A stretch of 64,000 nt of DNA, from assembly GCF_001517105.1 (NCBI RefSeq), contig NZ_LPVF01000001.1:124001-188000 (forward strand). Direction: 5' to 3'. How positions within the stretch are numbered: position 1 is the stretch's first letter; every line of letters begins with the position of its first letter. The DNA is from Bacillus halotolerans. GTDB taxonomy: Bacteria > Bacillota > Bacilli > Bacillales > Bacillaceae. Shown one piece after another: positions 62,403 to 64,000 of the stretch. Both the position numbers and the translations under genes were made by a program. The notes under the pieces were generated by a model. That model was not told the origin of the DNA. It worked only from the letters and a program-made list of their open reading frames with translations, and made no database searches.

Positions 62403-63311
62403 ATGGCACAACACATTCTGCTCCCGGAAAAAACGGAGCGTCTTCAATATTTTGGATCGGTCAGTCCTGTGAAAGGACAAAAGCCTGTGGAAAAGGAGAA
62501 CATGAAGGATCTTCAGAATACCAGAAAAGACTATTTTTTTGGTATTCAGCAAGTAGGTGTCACCAATGTGTCTCACCCGGTCACTGTTGCCTCAGCGATG
62601 AAGCCTTTTCAGCAAACGACAGCAGCGAATTTTACCATGACCGCCAGCCTGCAGCGGAATCAGAAGGGCATCAATATGAGCCGGTTAACAGAGCAGCTTC
62701 AACGCTATCATCAAAACGGCTGGATTCTCTCATTTTCTTCTCTTCAGCAATTTACGAAAGAGCTTGCAGAAAACATGGATCAAATCTCGGCTTCCGTCGA
62801 AGTGCGGTTTCCGTGGTATTTCGAAAGAAAGAGTCCAAGGCTTGAGAAAGCGGGGCTGATGCATGCTGAGATGTTGATGTCTGTCACCTATCACGAAGAT
62901 CAGCCGTTTAAACATCGGGCCGGTATCTCAGCGAAAGTAACGACTCTTTGCCCTTGCTCTAAGGAAATCAGTGAATACAGCGCCCACAATCAGAGAGGAA
63001 CGGTCAGCATTTTGGCCGATATTCATCCAACGGCACTGCTCCCAGTCGATGTCAAAGCCGATTTGCTTCACGTTGTAGAATCAAATGCCAGCGCGAGACT
63101 GCACCCGGTGCTAAAGCGGCCGGATGAAAAAGCCGTAACGGAAAACGCATATGAAAATCCCAGATTTGTTGAGGATCTGGCCCGTCTCATTGCCGCAGAT
63201 TTATATGAGCTTGAATGGGTGTCGGCCTTTGATATTGAATGCAGAAATGAAGAATCGATTCATCTGCACGATGCCTATGCGAAGCTTAGGTTTTCGAAAC
63301 AGGGGGAATGA
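62403..63311 (+). CDS. folE2: GTP cyclohydrolase IB (zinc-independent)
   Basis: 302-residue FolE2/YciA enzyme, the metal-flexible replacement for zinc enzyme FolE in the first step of folate synthesis, made when zinc is scarce. Cys183 and Cys185 in TTLCPCSKE and SFDIECRNEESIH are family features, with FPWYFERKSP in the middle. Start ATG 62403, 8 bases after GGAAGGAG. Under a near-perfect Zur box; translationally coupled to yciB. Confidence 0.95.
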   Translation: MAQHILLPEKTERLQYFGSVSPVKGQKPVEKENMKDLQNTRKDYFFGIQQVGVTNVSHPVTVASAMKPFQQTTAANFTMTASLQRNQKGINMSRLTEQLQRYHQNGWILSFSSLQQFTKELAENMDQISASVEVRFPWYFERKSPRLEKAGLMHAEMLMSVTYHEDQPFKHRAGISAKVTTLCPCSKEISEYSAHNQRGTVSILADIHPTALLPVDVKADLLHVVESNASARLHPVLKRPDEKAVTENAYENPRFVEDLARLIAADLYELEWVSAFDIECRNEESIHLHDAYAKLRFSKQGE

Positions 63312-63313
63312 CT

Positions 63314-63844
63314 ATGAAACTGTCATTCTTATTAATTGCTGTTTTTGCGCCGGCAATTCTGCTGTCAGCCTGTTCTTATCATGCGGACGAGAAAGCTGGA
63401 TCTCAAATGAAGAAAACAGACAAACACATAAAGGCGGAGAATACAAGCATTGATTGGACAAAGCCTTCCGGCGGAGAATACCCCGATATCAAGCAGCTGA
63501 AAAATGTCTGGATTGATGTAGACGTGAAACAGCAGAAGGCTTACATCAAAGCCGGAAGCAAAACCATCTATACCATGATCGTTTCATCAGGACTCGATCA
63601 AACCCATGATGATTCCACACCGAAAGGCACATTTCATATCGAGCCTGAACGGGGAGAATGGTTTTTCTCTGAAGGATATCAGGAAGGGGCGGAATACTGG
63701 GTCTCATGGAAAAACCATGGAGAATTTCTTTTTCACAGCGTACCCATGACAAAGGAGAAAAAAGTCATTGAAAAGGAAGCAAAAAAATTAGGGGCAAAAG
63801 CATCCCATGGCTGTATCAGACTATCCATTCCAGATGCGAAATAG
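63314..63844 (+). CDS. yciB: L,D-transpeptidase-type lipoprotein YciB, C-terminally frameshifted
   Basis: 176 codons. Lipoprotein signal with lipobox LLSAC (Cys20) and an L,D-transpeptidase domain (His141-Ser142 in FLFHSVP; catalytic Cys167 in ASHGCIRL). The reading frame stops at TAG 63842-63844 right after PDAK, where this family continues W-V-Y-E-N. One frame over, VYENIPEHTKVVIS follows from 63844 to a TGA at 63886-63888, exactly the expected tail. So one base is missing at about 63842 and the last 15 residues are lost. Start ATG 63314, 7 bases after AGGGGGA. Likely an envelope protein induced with folE2 in zinc starvation. Confidence 0.85.
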   Translation: MKLSFLLIAVFAPAILLSACSYHADEKAGSQMKKTDKHIKAENTSIDWTKPSGGEYPDIKQLKNVWIDVDVKQQKAYIKAGSKTIYTMIVSSGLDQTHDDSTPKGTFHIEPERGEWFFSEGYQEGAEYWVSWKNHGEFLFHSVPMTKEKKVIEKEAKKLGAKASHGCIRLSIPDAK

Positions 63845-63899
63845 TATACGAAAACATACCTGAACACACAAAAGTTGTGATCAGCTGAATAGAAAGCAG

Positions 63900-63951
63900 T
63901 TGACAAAAAGGAAAAAAGAACATACGATTTAAATCGTAATAATTACGTTTT
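63900..63951 (+). promoter_or_regulatory. Zur-controlled promoter at the window end
   Basis: TTGACA (63900-63905), 17 bases, TACGAT (63923-63928), followed at once by a Zur box (63931-63951, core TCGTAATAATTACGT, one mismatch). In B. subtilis this position drives the zinc metallochaperone gene yciC (zagA). Confidence 0.85.
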
Positions 63952-63954
63952 GTT

Positions 63955-64000
63955 AAATGGCTTATCATCGGCGGCGGAATTCAAGGGTCGACCTTGGCTG
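63955..64000 (+). pseudogene. 5' end of a FAD/NAD-binding oxidoreductase frame without start codon (cut by window)
   Basis: Reading from 63955 gives KWLIIGGGIQGSTLA, the dinucleotide-binding GxGxxG start of a FAD oxidoreductase. An in-frame stop lies at 63940-63942 and no ATG, GTG or TTG intervenes; the frame begins only four bases after the Zur box and no ribosome site exists. ATG 63957 is in another frame. It is not the YciC sequence I would expect here. Most likely a deletion joined the yciC promoter to the inside of a downstream gene, or one base is in error. Only 46 bases are visible. Confidence 0.4.

Noticed and set aside
63977-63998. GAATTC and GTCGAC sites close together at the very end, raising suspicion of vector sequence
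   Set aside because: The surrounding bases encode a sensible FAD-binding motif (GGGIQGSTLA), so natural DNA is more likely.

Overview
The window is chromosomal DNA of the Bacillus subtilis species complex. Gene order and protein lengths follow the known stretch ycdF-ycdG-znuACB-yceBCDEF...GH-niaP-yceJK-opuA-amhX-ycgAB-amyE-ldh-lctP-mdr-ycgEFGHI-nadE-tmrB-aroK-cah-ycgL-putBCP-putR-ycgQRST-nasFEDCBA-folE2-yciB. It is not strain 168. As I recall 168, it lacks the four genes found here between yceF and yceG and the TIM-barrel gene found here next to tmrB, and it has ycgJ and a whole ycgK where only a scar remains here. A relative such as B. spizizenii, B. inaquosorum, B. vallismortis or B. mojavensis is more likely. 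No rRNA, tRNA, insertion sequence, prophage or CRISPR array was seen.

Layout: 24-2515 ycdF-ycdG (sugar dehydrogenase, alpha-glucosidase). 2655-5223 Zur-controlled zinc importer znuACB. 5263-6258 yceB on the opposite strand. 6429-16412 one long stress operon: three TerD-type genes, a TerC-type membrane protein, then a metabolic module (CitE-like lyase, phosphoribosyltransferase with TRSP, StiP/PELOTA protein, HAD phosphatase, YceG) and TelA-like YceH. 16498-19249 niaP, yceJ and its probable ArsR regulator yceK. 19555-22542 glycine betaine transporter opuA. 22580-25900 amhX, ycgA, ycgB. 26037-28205 amyE, framed by 47-50 bp direct repeats. 28241-30983 Rex-type ldh-lctP. 30987-36705 mdr and its MarR regulator, then ycgF-ycgI. 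36839-41668 nadE, tmrB, TIM-barrel gene, aroK, ycgK remnant, cah. 41711-48091 ycgL and the proline catabolic genes putBCP with putR. 48128-51999 ycgQR, ycgS, Fur-type ycgT. 52028-62273 nitrate assimilation nasF-nasB and divergent nasA with TnrA boxes. 62361-64000 Zur-controlled folE2-yciB, then a third Zur-box promoter joined to a GGGIQG-type coding frame that has no start codon.

Themes: three zinc-responsive Zur sites, nitrogen control (two perfect TnrA boxes), redox control (Rex), carbon control (cre at amyE and a cre-like site before opuA), and envelope/toxic-anion stress (ECF-type promoter before yceC). The main accessory element is the Ter-associated biosynthetic module at 9251-13624. 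It looks like a small-molecule pathway built on phosphoribosyl chemistry, and its product is unknown.

Several genes look damaged or unusual: tmrB has Arg for the last Walker A glycine, putP has ATA where its start codon should be, yciB is frameshifted 15 codons before its natural end, ycgK is a 3' remnant, and the last frame of the window lacks a start. Comparisons with strain 168 come from memory and were not computed.
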